64,000 nt of DNA, from contig JAHEJW010000010.1 in NCBI GenBank assembly GCA_024638655.1, positions 33,280 to 97,279 of the forward strand, given 5' to 3'. The stretch is from a bacterium (GTDB lineage Bacteria; Actinomycetota; Acidimicrobiia; Spongiisociales; ZC4RG35). Positions 7,843 through 16,552 of this stretch are shown here, piece by piece. Both the position numbers and the translations under genes were made by a program. Under the pieces are notes generated by a model that saw nothing but the letters and a program-made list of their open reading frames with translations, did no database searches and was not told the origin of the DNA. The first letter of the stretch is position 1; each line of letters opens with the position of its first letter.

Positions 7843-8721
7843 TCAAGTGAGGATCGAAGCGAGCTCCTCCACCGCTTTGGCGTCGATCGGGTCGAGAACG
7901 ACCTGAATACCGGTTATGCCAAGGGATTCGAGACGGTCGATGGTTTCCGGCAGCCTCGAACTCGGAATCGGCTCGACGGCCGGTCGATCTGACGAGCCTG
8001 GGGCGCGACCCCGGCCCCCGCTGACCTGAACATAGACGGCAGCTGTCTTCCCGATCTCAGAGACGTCACGACCGACCTCCTCGCAAGCCCGCGCCAGCTC
8101 GTCCAGTAGAGGAGGAATGCCCGCAGGGTCGTTTCCGTATGAGGCATGCCAGGTATTCCACATGTCGACGTATGGGGCAGCGATCCTCAGCATCCTCGGA
8201 CCGTTCGATCCGATGAGCAGGGGAAGATCGCTCCTGGCAGGGGGCAGCAGCTTCATCTCCCGAAGCTGGTAGTAGTCGCCCGAGAAATCGATCTCACCTT
8301 CTTTGATGAGAGTTCTGATGATGGTGAAGGCCTCCTCGAATCGACCGACTCGGTCTCCGTATGGGAACCCGAATGCATCGAATTCCACGCGATTCCACCC
8401 GGCACCCAGTCCCAAGATCAGACGCCCGCCGCTGATCTCATCGACAGTGGCTGCCTTCTTGGCGATCATCGCGGGCGAGTGGAAGGCAGTAGCGGCGACG
8501 AGCGGCCCGATCTCGATCCGTTCGGTGGCCTCGGCCAGGGCTGCGAGCAATGACCATGCCTCCCATGGACCCCTCTCGCCCCCGGCGTCGTCGCGATAGA
8601 GGAGGTGGTCTCCAACCCAAATCGAGTCGAAACCACACTCCTCGGCTTCGAGCGCGATTTGGCGAGTTTCGGTCCAGGAATAGGACCGCTCCACCTCCGG
8701 CAGCTGCAACCCGATCCTCAC
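7843..8721 (-). CDS. F420-dependent LLM-class oxidoreductase
   Basis: A 292-residue luciferase-like TIM-barrel protein that opens with VRIGLQLPEVE. It carries the F420/FMN-binding patterns CGFDSIWVGDHLLYRD, RIEIGPLVAATAFHSPAMIAKKAATVDEISGGRLILGLGAGWN and PLLIGSNGPRMLRIAAPYVDMWNTW. The likely role is hydride transfer with reduced F420; the substrate is unknown. The GTG start at 8721 is supported by a -10 TACGAT 6 nt upstream and by the family length; a longer reading would cross the divergent glpD promoter. A second LLM domain sits at 4538-6019. Confidence 0.88.
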   Translation of the reverse strand: MRIGLQLPEVERSYSWTETRQIALEAEECGFDSIWVGDHLLYRDDAGGERGPWEAWSLLAALAEATERIEIGPLVAATAFHSPAMIAKKAATVDEISGGRLILGLGAGWNRVEFDAFGFPYGDRVGRFEEAFTIIRTLIKEGEIDFSGDYYQLREMKLLPPARSDLPLLIGSNGPRMLRIAAPYVDMWNTWHASYGNDPAGIPPLLDELARACEEVGRDVSEIGKTAAVYVQVSGGRGRAPGSSDRPAVEPIPSSRLPETIDRLESLGITGIQVVLDPIDAKAVEELASILT

Positions 8722-8727
8722 GGGACC

Positions 8728-8733
8728 ATCGTA
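8728..8733 (-). promoter_or_regulatory. -10 hexamer TACGAT, leaderless start
   Basis: The hexamer ends 6 nt before the GTG at 8721, in the short region shared with the divergent glpD gene. Confidence 0.5.
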
Positions 8734-8776
8734 AATGTGCCCAAGTCGTCGCGGTCGACTACAACACTTGGCAAGT

Positions 8777-10465
8777 ATGACCCGCGACCCCTCCGCACTG
8801 AACCAAGAGCAGAGATCGGCCGCTCTCACATCGATGAGCTCGTCTCCAGTCGACCTCCTTGTCGTAGGCGGAGGCATCACCGGCGCGGGGGTGGCTCTCG
8901 ATGCGGCATCGAGAGGTCTACGCGTCGGCTTGGTTGAACAGCGGGACTACGCGTCGGGGACCTCCAGCAGATCGTCCAAGCTGTTCCATGGCGGGCTCCG
9001 CTATCTCGAACAGCTGAACTTCAAGCTCGTCAGGGAAGCCCTTGGCGAACGCAACCTCATGCTCGAGCGGATCTGCCCTCACTTGACTCGTCCCATTTCT
9101 TTCCTGTACCCCTTGAAACACCGCTTCTGGGAGAGGGCCTACGTAGGGGCCGGAGTTGCCCTCTACGACGTGCTCGCCGGAAGATCGAGCCCGTTGCCCC
9201 GCCACCAGCACATCTGGAAGCGCGATCTGGCCAAGATGGCGCCGGCTTTCGATCCCGCGACTGTCCGAGGCGCCATCCGCTATTGGGATGTACTCGTCGA
9301 CGACGCCAGGCACACCATGACGGTGGCACGGACGGCCGCGGCGGCGGGCGCTCAAATGGCGAGCAGCTGCCGCGTCGTGGGAATGTCGGCCCGCCCCGAC
9401 CAAGTCTCCGTTGAGGTGGTCGACCTGGAGTCAGGGACGGGCCTAGACATAGCCGCAAGAACCGTGATCAACGCCACCGGGGTGTGGACCGACCAGATCC
9501 AGGAGTTGTTGGGCGACGACACGAGGGACGTGAGGCCGTCAAAGGGGATTCACCTCGTTGTCCCTCGCGATCGAATCGATTCGAGCGTAGGGATGATCCT
9601 CCGCACCAAGGTGAGCGTCCTGTTCCTCATCCCATGGGATGAGGAACACTGGATCATCGGCACGACCGATACCCCCTGGGAGCTGGATCTGGCCCATCCT
9701 GCAGCCAGCCGAGAGGACATCGATTACCTGCTTCGCTGGGTCAATTCTGTCCTCACCAGCCAATTGACACGTGATGACATAGTTGGTGTCTACGCCGGAC
9801 TGCGCCCCCTTCTGACCGGTGAATCGGACCAGACTTCCAAACTGAGCCGCGAGCATGCCGTGATCGACGAGGGCAACAGGGTCGTCACGGTTGCGGGGGG
9901 CAAGTACACGACTTACCGGGTCATGGCCGCCGATGCCATCGATGCGTTGAGTCCATACCTCGGCGATCTACCTCCCACACCCACCCGGGACATCCCTCTG
10001 ATAGGCGCCGAAGCAGAGCCTCCCGCCAGGAGCGCCACCGAAGATATCGACGACGGCGCGCAAGGCCACAGATTGTGGAGGCGATATGGGTCGAAGATCG
10101 GAGAGATCGGAGGTCTCATCAAACAGAATCCCGAGCTCGGTGAGCCAATCGTCAGCGATGCCCCTTATCTGAGGGCCGAAATCGCTTACGCGGTCACCCA
10201 TGAGGGTGCACTTCATCTCGACGACATCCTCACGCGGAGGACAAGACTCTCGATCGAAACGTGGGATCGGGGTCTGGGTGCGGCTGCGGAGACAGCCCGG
10301 ATCGTCGCTCCCCATCTCGGATGGAACCAGGAGATCATCGATCGGGAGTTGGAGCACTATCGGGCACGTGTCGCCGCCGAGATCGACTCGCAGCGTCAGC
10401 CGGATGACCACACCGCGGATGCCGCCCGGATGGGAGCCGCGGACGTTCGCATGGGTAAGACCTGA
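8777..10465 (+). CDS. glpD: Glycerol-3-phosphate dehydrogenase (FAD)
   Basis: A 562-residue FAD-dependent enzyme that oxidises sn-glycerol 3-phosphate to dihydroxyacetone phosphate at the inner face of the membrane and passes electrons to the quinone pool. The FAD Rossmann motif (DLLVVGGGITGAGVALDAASRG) lies at about residues 23-45, and the GlpD signature SGTSSRSSKLFHGGLRYLEQ follows. IGTTDTPWE and the C-terminal DAO_C cap domain are present. ATG at 8777 is preferred to the upstream ATG at 8735, which would overlap the divergent promoter. No other glp gene adjoins it. Confidence 0.95.
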   Translation: MTRDPSALNQEQRSAALTSMSSSPVDLLVVGGGITGAGVALDAASRGLRVGLVEQRDYASGTSSRSSKLFHGGLRYLEQLNFKLVREALGERNLMLERICPHLTRPISFLYPLKHRFWERAYVGAGVALYDVLAGRSSPLPRHQHIWKRDLAKMAPAFDPATVRGAIRYWDVLVDDARHTMTVARTAAAAGAQMASSCRVVGMSARPDQVSVEVVDLESGTGLDIAARTVINATGVWTDQIQELLGDDTRDVRPSKGIHLVVPRDRIDSSVGMILRTKVSVLFLIPWDEEHWIIGTTDTPWELDLAHPAASREDIDYLLRWVNSVLTSQLTRDDIVGVYAGLRPLLTGESDQTSKLSREHAVIDEGNRVVTVAGGKYTTYRVMAADAIDALSPYLGDLPPTPTRDIPLIGAEAEPPARSATEDIDDGAQGHRLWRRYGSKIGEIGGLIKQNPELGEPIVSDAPYLRAEIAYAVTHEGALHLDDILTRRTRLSIETWDRGLGAAAETARIVAPHLGWNQEIIDRELEHYRARVAAEIDSQRQPDDHTADAARMGAADVRMGKT

Positions 10466-10470
10466 GTCGA

Positions 10471-11769
10471 TCAGGGAGCTGTCAGCTCCTCATCTGTAGG
10501 GATGGCGGCAGGGTCGAAGTTGCTGCTGACGTTCCAGAGTATCCAACCCACTCCCCCATCCTCAGCTGCTTGGATTGCGCTTCGGATCTGAGAGCTCGAC
10601 CACCAGAAGGCCTGCAACCAAGGCCTGAGAATCGTCCCCGGGGACAATCGCGCCAACGCGTCGTCGATCGCCGCAGCAGTTACCTCATAAGGGTGGTCGT
10701 TGGGATCCGAGAAACCGAGCCAGCCAGGCGAGTAGTGGCTGGGGTAGACCATGGGGCTGAGAGCGTCGACTTGACGGGACAACTCCTCCGGTCGCTGCCC
10801 GAGGCCCTGGTCATCGTCCATCGAGAGCACGATGGCGAAGATGTCGGCGCTCACCGCACAGCCCATGGGTCGGAGCCTCTCACGAGCCTGAGCGAGGAAC
10901 CCTTCGATCGCCGCCACTCGCTCTGCCTGACTCAATGAGAGCTGGCCCGAGATTGTGGCCGTCCGGCCCGCCGGAAACCGGACGTAGTCGAACTGGATCT
11001 CGTCGAACCCGAGTTCACAGGCCTCGACCGCCAGTGCGATGTTGTAGTCCCAAGCCGTTTCCGAACGCGGGTCGAGCCATCCACCCGCAAGCTTCTCTTC
11101 GGGTCGGAACCTGATCCGAAGAGAGTCGTCGAAGGCGACTATTCGGGTGATCGTGTAGAGCCCCGCGACCTTGGCCTGTTCGAGTCGCTGACGAGGGTCG
11201 TACCAGGGCTCGACCGCCCCGCTTTCCCGAGCTGGGGCCACCTGACTCTCATAGAGCACCTTGCCGCCTTCTTGCTTCGTGTCGAAGACAAATGCATTGA
11301 CGGCCGTCGAATCGGCCAGCAGGAGCAGGCGATCGAAGAACTCGTCGTCACCCGCCGCTCCAGCCCCGACCCGTATCCCCCTCACGATCCTCGGAGCGAT
11401 CTCCACCACGGTGAACGGGGTCTCTGAATTCCAAGCGATCTCGACCGTCACCCATCCAGGCAGGGAGATGCGGAGCGTTCCCGGGGCCGGCGCCATCAAG
11501 CCGAAGAACCCATCGGAACCAGTGCTTGTCGTGATGCCATCGATTTCGACGCGGGCGCCGGTCACCGGCTGGTTCTCCGGCCCGACGACTCTTCCAGCCA
11601 CGGTGACCGGGGGCAGGGTTGTCGTCGGCGGCACTGTCGTGGCTGTGGGAACGGATGTCGAAGTGGTCGAAGACGGCAGGGAGGTCGGACCGCTGCTCTC
11701 CGAGGAGACCTGGGTGCATGAGGCAACAAGAAGGAGGCCGATAGCCACCATGGACACACGCGTCCGCAT
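10471..11769 (-). CDS. Lipoprotein with putative glycoside hydrolase (DUF4015-type) barrel
   Basis: A 432-residue exported protein. The signal peptide ends in a lipobox (LLVASC, Cys18), followed by a Ser/Thr/Pro-rich linker to about residue 54. A carboxypeptidase-regulatory-like beta sandwich (VAGRVVGPENQPVTGARVEIDG) spans about 55-120, and a TIM-barrel domain of the putative glycosyl hydrolase PF13200 type covers the rest, with FDEIQFDYVRFPAG, SADIFAIV, LSPMVYPSHY and LRPWLQAFWW. The acidic residues of the FDEIQFDYVRFP strand are likely catalytic. It is probably anchored outside the membrane and acts on envelope polysaccharide. It lies 11 bp after the membrane protein gene on the same strand. 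Confidence 0.8.
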   Translation of the reverse strand: MRTRVSMVAIGLLLVASCTQVSSESSGPTSLPSSTTSTSVPTATTVPPTTTLPPVTVAGRVVGPENQPVTGARVEIDGITTSTGSDGFFGLMAPAPGTLRISLPGWVTVEIAWNSETPFTVVEIAPRIVRGIRVGAGAAGDDEFFDRLLLLADSTAVNAFVFDTKQEGGKVLYESQVAPARESGAVEPWYDPRQRLEQAKVAGLYTITRIVAFDDSLRIRFRPEEKLAGGWLDPRSETAWDYNIALAVEACELGFDEIQFDYVRFPAGRTATISGQLSLSQAERVAAIEGFLAQARERLRPMGCAVSADIFAIVLSMDDDQGLGQRPEELSRQVDALSPMVYPSHYSPGWLGFSDPNDHPYEVTAAAIDDALARLSPGTILRPWLQAFWWSSSQIRSAIQAAEDGGVGWILWNVSSNFDPAAIPTDEELTAP

Positions 11770-11780
11770 GAGTGAGCCGG

Positions 11781-12233
11781 TCAGGACCAGCGGGTGACCA
11801 TCGCCACGATCGTGAGCAGGAGTAGCAATGTGTCCAGTGCGCCAAAGGCGGCCAGCCGCGACATCGCCGACCTGACCAGGCCCTGGTCTCCGGACTCGAT
11901 GGCCACGGCCGCACGCTCGGAGCCTTTCTCGAAGACGACGAACCCGAGTATCGCTCCGATCACGATCATGGTGAAGCCGACGGTCACGAACCGTGTTCCG
12001 AAGCCATACTCATCGGCACCCAGTACGAGGAAGATCCCGGTGACGAGGATGACCACGGACGCCGGCACATATACCCGGTTGCCCAACTTCGCGGCGACCC
12101 GATACCAACCGGCGGCAGCTTCCGCACCATGCCGGGCCACCATTCTCGGCACGACAGCCTGGATGACGTTCGCGCCCAGCCATATGCCGGCACCTGCGAT
12201 GTGGAATGTCAGCAAGAGCTCCCTGAGACCCAT
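11781..12233 (-). CDS. Small four-helix membrane protein (DUF2269/CopD-like)
   Basis: A 150-residue integral membrane protein with about four predicted helices. The first (LLLTFHIAGAGIWLGANVIQAVV) has the His and small-residue pattern seen in DUF2269 and CopD-like proteins. The others are around residues 57-75, 83-101 and 127-147. The ATG at 12233 follows a strong Shine-Dalgarno sequence (GGAGGG). It forms an operon with the downstream glycosidase-like lipoprotein. The function is unknown; family membership is tentative. Confidence 0.65.
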   Translation of the reverse strand: MGLRELLLTFHIAGAGIWLGANVIQAVVPRMVARHGAEAAAGWYRVAAKLGNRVYVPASVVILVTGIFLVLGADEYGFGTRFVTVGFTMIVIGAILGFVVFEKGSERAAVAIESGDQGLVRSAMSRLAAFGALDTLLLLLTIVAMVTRWS

Positions 12234-12290
12234 CAAACCCTCCGAGACCTGCGGAATCTAGCCGACGTTCCGATTGGTCTCGACGATCTC

Positions 12291-12296
12291 TACGCT
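12291..12296 (+). promoter_or_regulatory. -10 hexamer TACGCT, leaderless start
   Basis: The hexamer ends 6 nt before the GTG at 12303, which favours that start over the ATG at 12129 inside the divergent gene. Confidence 0.5.
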
Positions 12297-12302
12297 CGGC
12301 GG

Positions 12303-12677
12303 GTGACTGGTGGGCAAGACGAGACAGGGTGCCGGGATGCCGCGACTGCCACCTTGTTCCTCCTCGGTTTTGCCGTCGTGTTCATGATCGTCGGCCTTAC
12401 CTTGAGCCAACGCGTCGACTGTCTGGGAATATGTGAGACGACGGCACTCACCCTCCTCTATGCGGGTGGGCCGTTGTCCGCACTGTTGGGCGTGGTGTTT
12501 GGTTCCCTCTGGGTGGCGTGGCCATTGGAGATCACGCTTTGGGTCATCGTGGGGTTCACCACTGCACGGCTCGCCGCACGCCGTTCTACCGGGGTCCTCG
12601 GTCTCGCGGTGTTGATCCTGAGCATCGCCCTCGTCTACGGACTAGTCCTTTCGCAATTCGTCGAAATAGCCCAGTAG
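12303..12677 (+). CDS. Hypothetical small membrane protein
   Basis: A 124-residue protein not matched to a family. A short polar N-terminus with cysteine is followed by three to four hydrophobic helices (LFLLGFAVVFMIVGLTL, LTLLYAGGPLSALLGVVFGSLWVAWPLEITLWVIVGF, LGLAVLILSIALVYGLVL). The two cysteines in the loop DCLGICET could form a disulfide on the outer face. The GTG start rests on the -10 element. It is probably a membrane protein of unknown role. Confidence 0.6.
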   Translation: MTGGQDETGCRDAATATLFLLGFAVVFMIVGLTLSQRVDCLGICETTALTLLYAGGPLSALLGVVFGSLWVAWPLEITLWVIVGFTTARLAARRSTGVLGLAVLILSIALVYGLVLSQFVEIAQ

Positions 12678-12710
12678 ATCCAGGACGCCACCACCTAGCG
12701 TGAGTACTGC

Positions 12711-13061
12711 ATGCGGAGCGTGATAGGAAATCGCACCGTCGGGCTGGGACTGGCAGCAATGATCACCATTGCCGCCACACTCTCCGTCACGGCGACATTC
12801 AAGTCTTCGGCGCCGGGCCTGGGTCTAGAGCCGGTGGGTGGGGCCGAGAACCTGATCCAGTTGATACAGGGTCAGGAACACATCGTCTGGTCTGCGTTGA
12901 CCGGGACGGTCACGAGCTATGAGGCGGTCGGCTGGCCGTCGTCGGCAGGTGACGTCGAGCTCGGCGGGGCACTGGTGATCGAGCGGCCGGCGGACACGTC
13001 CGCCGGGATCATCGACTTTGGGGAGAGGCCGATGTCGCTCGAATTTCACCTCAACCGCTGA
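12711..13061 (+). CDS. Hypothetical exported or membrane-anchored protein
   Basis: A 116-residue protein with an N-terminal hydrophobic segment (VGLGLAAMITIAATLSVTA) that is either an uncleaved anchor or a signal peptide with an ATA-type cleavage site. A small mainly beta soluble part follows. No family is recognised. It lies 33 bp after the previous small membrane protein gene and just before a strong hairpin. There is no obvious ribosome-binding site, so the start is uncertain. Confidence 0.5.
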   Translation: MRSVIGNRTVGLGLAAMITIAATLSVTATFKSSAPGLGLEPVGGAENLIQLIQGQEHIVWSALTGTVTSYEAVGWPSSAGDVELGGALVIERPADTSAGIIDFGERPMSLEFHLNR

Positions 13062-13073
13062 CCAGACTGTTCT

Positions 13074-13105
13074 GTGTGGGCTCGCGCGGGGTCGCGAGCC
13101 CGCAC
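13074..13105. terminator. Strong bidirectional hairpin
   Basis: A 13-bp stem (GTGTGGGCTCGCG / CGCGAGCCCGCAC, with one G-T wobble) encloses a 6-nt loop between the convergent stops at 13061 (+) and 13125 (-). It is the clearest intrinsic-type terminator in this part of the window, although no U-run follows on either side. Confidence 0.75.
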
Positions 13106-13124
13106 AGGACGCCGTGAACAGATC

Positions 13125-14381
13125 TCAAAGCTGGATGTAGCCCTCCAGGTCCCCGGCGTCGAATGGTCCGACGGCTCCGATGACCCGGGTGTCCGCGCCA
13201 TAGAGGTTGGCAGCAACATCCTGGACCGCCTGGAGATCGACGGCTTCCAGCTTCTCGAGCCTCTCATCCACCGACAGATGGGGCATGCCGGCCAACTCGT
13301 CTCGGCCAAGTCGTACCATTCGACTGTTGGCGTCTTCCAGCGCCAGGGCGAGGCCGCCACGCATCGATCCCTTGGCACGCTCTAGCTCTTCGGAAGATAT
13401 TCCCTCCTCGACGACCTTGGCCAACTCCTCTCGGATCACGTTGAGAGCGGTCTCGGTCTGACTCGGTGTGGTGCCCACATATACGCCCCAGGCACCGTTG
13501 TCGGCATAGGCGAGTTTGAATGCATAGATCGAGTAGGCGAGACCCCGCTCCTCTCTCACCTCACGAAACAGACGGGAAGACATCCCGGAACCCATGACAT
13601 GATTCAGGACTTCGAAGGCCCATCGCCGATCGTCTTCCCTGCGCAGCCCGGGCCCCCCAAGGACTATGTGGGCTTGCTCGGTTTCACGACGGCGAACGTT
13701 GACCCTCGGCGTCGTCTCGACCGGGGAAAGATCATGATCCACCGCTGCCCCGGACCAATCACCGAATCTGTCGGCAATCATCTCCACCAGATCTGCATGC
13801 TCGACCGACCCGGCGGCCGCCACCACCATCGAGCCGGCTCCGTACCGACGTCCCCAGTATCCGACGATGTCTTCTCTGCTCATCTCGCGAATCGACTCCC
13901 TGGTGCCCAACACCGGAGCCTCCAGGTCATGGTCGGCAAAGACTGCGCTCGTGAAACACTCGAAGGTCACGTCGTTCGGGTCGTCCTCGTACATGTTGAT
14001 CTCTTCGATGACGACCTGACTCTCCGACTGGATTTCGTTCGTTCGGAAAGCAGGCCTCTGGATGATCTCCGAAAGGACGTCGAGCCCGGTGCCCAGGTCT
14101 TGGTCGAGCAGCCGGGCCCAAAAGCAGGTGTATTCCTTGGAGGTGAACGCATTCGACTCGGCACCGATCGAGTCAAATGTCTCGGAGACATCTCTAGCCG
14201 ACAGCTTCTCCGATCCCTTGAAGAGGAGGTGTTCGAGGAAGTGTGAGACGCCTGCCTCATCGGGCATCTCATCTCGGGTGCCGGTGTCAATCCAGCAGCC
14301 GAGTGCAATCGATCGAAGTGAGGGCATCGCCTCGGAGATCACGCGGAGGCCATTGGGGAGGGTCGTGAGGTCGTAGTGCAC
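13125..14381 (-). CDS. M16 family zinc peptidase (processing-peptidase-like)
   Basis: A 418-residue M16B peptidase. The inverted zinc motif HFLEH (HxxEH) is at about residues 50-54, with the downstream glutamate in EINMYEDDP. The N-terminal motif LPNGLRVISEAMP and the C-terminal GGPGLRREDDRRWAFEVLNHVMGSGMSSRLFREVREERGLAYSIYA block are typical of the YmxG/PqqL-like single-chain group encoded in actinobacteria. The GTG at 14381 is chosen because a -10 TACGCT lies 7 nt upstream and it gives the usual family N-terminus; ATG at 14447 is an alternative. It is not next to pnp here, as it often is elsewhere. Confidence 0.9.
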   Translation of the reverse strand: MHYDLTTLPNGLRVISEAMPSLRSIALGCWIDTGTRDEMPDEAGVSHFLEHLLFKGSEKLSARDVSETFDSIGAESNAFTSKEYTCFWARLLDQDLGTGLDVLSEIIQRPAFRTNEIQSESQVVIEEINMYEDDPNDVTFECFTSAVFADHDLEAPVLGTRESIREMSREDIVGYWGRRYGAGSMVVAAAGSVEHADLVEMIADRFGDWSGAAVDHDLSPVETTPRVNVRRRETEQAHIVLGGPGLRREDDRRWAFEVLNHVMGSGMSSRLFREVREERGLAYSIYAFKLAYADNGAWGVYVGTTPSQTETALNVIREELAKVVEEGISSEELERAKGSMRGGLALALEDANSRMVRLGRDELAGMPHLSVDERLEKLEAVDLQAVQDVAANLYGADTRVIGAVGPFDAGDLEGYIQL

Positions 14382-14388
14382 GGACGGA

Positions 14389-14394
14389 AGCGTA
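14389..14394 (-). promoter_or_regulatory. -10 hexamer TACGCT, leaderless start
   Basis: The hexamer ends 7 nt before the GTG at 14381. Confidence 0.45.
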
Positions 14395-14464
14395 TTACCG
14401 GCCACGTGCCAATGCGCCAGGCACTTTGGGCCAGGTTTGACAGTCATGGGACAATGATCGGCTG

Positions 14465-16552
14465 ATGCGCGCCCGCGAACAGACATTCCTCACAGAACTG
14501 ATCGGTCCCGAAGATCAGGCAATCGAAGCCGTGGTCAGCCGGTACCAGCGTGTCGCTCCGGCTGTTACCAGGCTGGCGCGCAGTCTCTCTGACAACCCGA
14601 ACCTCCGTGTTCGACTCGGATCCGAGGCCGCCGCTTCGGACGACGAGATCGTCTGCGACCCCCGAGTTTTCCAGGCCGCCTATCACCGCAACGCCCCGGT
14701 CACTCCGGACGAGGTCGCTCTTGCCTCAGCACTCCACGAAGTCATGCACCTGGTTTCGACGAATCTCGACGAGACAAGGGAACTGCCTGGCGACTGGCCG
14801 ATCGACGGTGGCCAGAACGCCGGGCTCGAGCTCGACCTGCTCACGGCCCTGGAGCGCACCGAGCGCCCGGTAGCCGAGGTCTTGTTCTTCAGCCTCGAGG
14901 ACGCTCGTCAGGAGGTTCAGGGTCTGGCGGCGTACCCCGGAGCACGCTCGGTCCTCGAGGACCTGTATCGATCTTCTCTCAGCCATGCCATCGCCAAGTC
15001 GGGAGCGTTGAGCCAATTCGTGCTCGGGTGTTTCCTTCTCACCGGGGAATACGTGGAGCGAGAGATCCTCGAGAGACAGTTCGAGGCGAGAGCAGCCGTG
15101 GCCCTGGACGAGGCGACCCGCCATTGTTCGGAAGCGGCCGAGACCGACGACCCCTGGTACGTGGCTCAGCTGGCGCTCGAGCTCGAGGCAATTGCCCGGA
15201 GTCACGGTCTAATCACCGAGGTCCCGGAGAAGGCGACCGGCCAGCAGAGGAAACTCGCCGAGGAAGCAGACGCCGAAAAGGCGGCGGAAGGTGTCGACAG
15301 AGTGCGAATGGTGACGCCGATCCTGTCCGATTCCGAGTCCTATCAGAACACGAGGCGAGCGGCCGAGTCACGATCCGGAGCCTCCGAGAGAAGAGGAGCG
15401 TCGCATACCGCGGGCGAGGAGTCGACCGAACAGCTTCTGCGGGTGAGCCAGGCGCCGGAGGTCTTCCTACCGACAGGCCAGGGGGGCAAGCTCCTGGTCA
15501 CTCCGATACCGGCTGCGTTCGAGACTTTCTCCACTGAGGGCATCGAGGCATTGGAGGAGGCCGCCGAGCGATGGGATGTCGCTCAGAGACGGGTGTCCGG
15601 CGAGCTGTTCCCCCTCTTTGCGGCAAACCAGAGAAGGGGCCTTCGCTCCGGGTTCGACCAGGGAGACGTCTCCCCCCACGCGGCGCTTTTCATCGGCGCC
15701 GGCCTATACCAGAGGCTGTACGAGCGGAGGGCCTCCAGGACCCGCCGACGTTATGCGGTCTCTCTCCTGGTCGACGCATCGGCTTCCATGCTGAGCCCCG
15801 GCCGACGCCAAGGGGCTGGCACCTCGTGGGCCATGCCGGCTGCCCTTCTCGGAGCGTGGACCATGGCGCGACTGTGTGATGAGCTACAGGTGGACTTCGA
15901 GGTGGCTCTATTCAACCGCGGCTTCGCCGCTCGCCCCGATGACACCGAAGACACCTACCGCCGCGCCCGGGCTGCCGCGACAGCGGGCCTGCGTCAGACC
16001 CAGGGCACCGCAGCAGAGAGACTCACCACCACCGTCAACCACTACATAGTCAAAGAATTCGACCGGAGGTGGAGGGACTCGCAGAGATCTCTCGCCGGGC
16101 TCTTCTACACCGCGGCGCAGCCAAAGCGGGCAGCCGCCAAGGCTCGCCGCTCGACCGAGTCGGCTCCACCCGTTTCTCTATTCGAGAAGGCAGCCAATGT
16201 CGACGAGTTCAACCTCGTACACGCCGCCGAGCGAATGGGTCGTCTCGGCGCCGAAGTTCGATTGTTGATGGTGCTTGCCGATGGCATGACCCGGGGCTCG
16301 GTCGAGGCACTGGCCGAGTCCGTGAGCGCGATAGAGGCGTCGGGGACAACGGTCATCGGAATAGGGATCGGCGACCACACCGTCGATGAGGCATATGGCC
16401 GCCACGAGGTGGTCGAGGAGCCCGACCAGTTGGCCAGAGCCATGATCGATGGCACGAGGGGAGCGTTGAGGCGAAGCCTCGCCCTTTCCGGGATGGACAC
16501 ATGGTGGCTACGTCAGTCAGGAGCAAGCCAAAAGGAGATAGCAGTTGCCTGA
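14465..16552 (+). CDS. CobT-like VWA-domain protein with HExxH motif
   Basis: A 695-residue cytoplasmic protein. The N-terminal helical region carries HEVMH (residues 91-95, a zincin-type HExxH) and then FFSLEDARQE, which resembles the CobT/metallopeptidase-like scaffold. Next is a charged, low-complexity middle region (about 255-330) and then a VWA domain with the MIDAS DASAS at D437. The layout recalls cobaltochelatase CobT and COG3864 (DUF2201) predicted metallopeptidase/VWA proteins, which work with a MoxR/CobS AAA partner. Such a partner follows directly, overlapping by 8 bp. No cobalamin genes are nearby, so cobalt chelation is doubtful. Whether HEVMH binds zinc is inference. Confidence 0.75.
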   Translation: MRAREQTFLTELIGPEDQAIEAVVSRYQRVAPAVTRLARSLSDNPNLRVRLGSEAAASDDEIVCDPRVFQAAYHRNAPVTPDEVALASALHEVMHLVSTNLDETRELPGDWPIDGGQNAGLELDLLTALERTERPVAEVLFFSLEDARQEVQGLAAYPGARSVLEDLYRSSLSHAIAKSGALSQFVLGCFLLTGEYVEREILERQFEARAAVALDEATRHCSEAAETDDPWYVAQLALELEAIARSHGLITEVPEKATGQQRKLAEEADAEKAAEGVDRVRMVTPILSDSESYQNTRRAAESRSGASERRGASHTAGEESTEQLLRVSQAPEVFLPTGQGGKLLVTPIPAAFETFSTEGIEALEEAAERWDVAQRRVSGELFPLFAANQRRGLRSGFDQGDVSPHAALFIGAGLYQRLYERRASRTRRRYAVSLLVDASASMLSPGRRQGAGTSWAMPAALLGAWTMARLCDELQVDFEVALFNRGFAARPDDTEDTYRRARAAATAGLRQTQGTAAERLTTTVNHYIVKEFDRRWRDSQRSLAGLFYTAAQPKRAAAKARRSTESAPPVSLFEKAANVDEFNLVHAAERMGRLGAEVRLLMVLADGMTRGSVEALAESVSAIEASGTTVIGIGIGDHTVDEAYGRHEVVEEPDQLARAMIDGTRGALRRSLALSGMDTWWLRQSGASQKEIAVA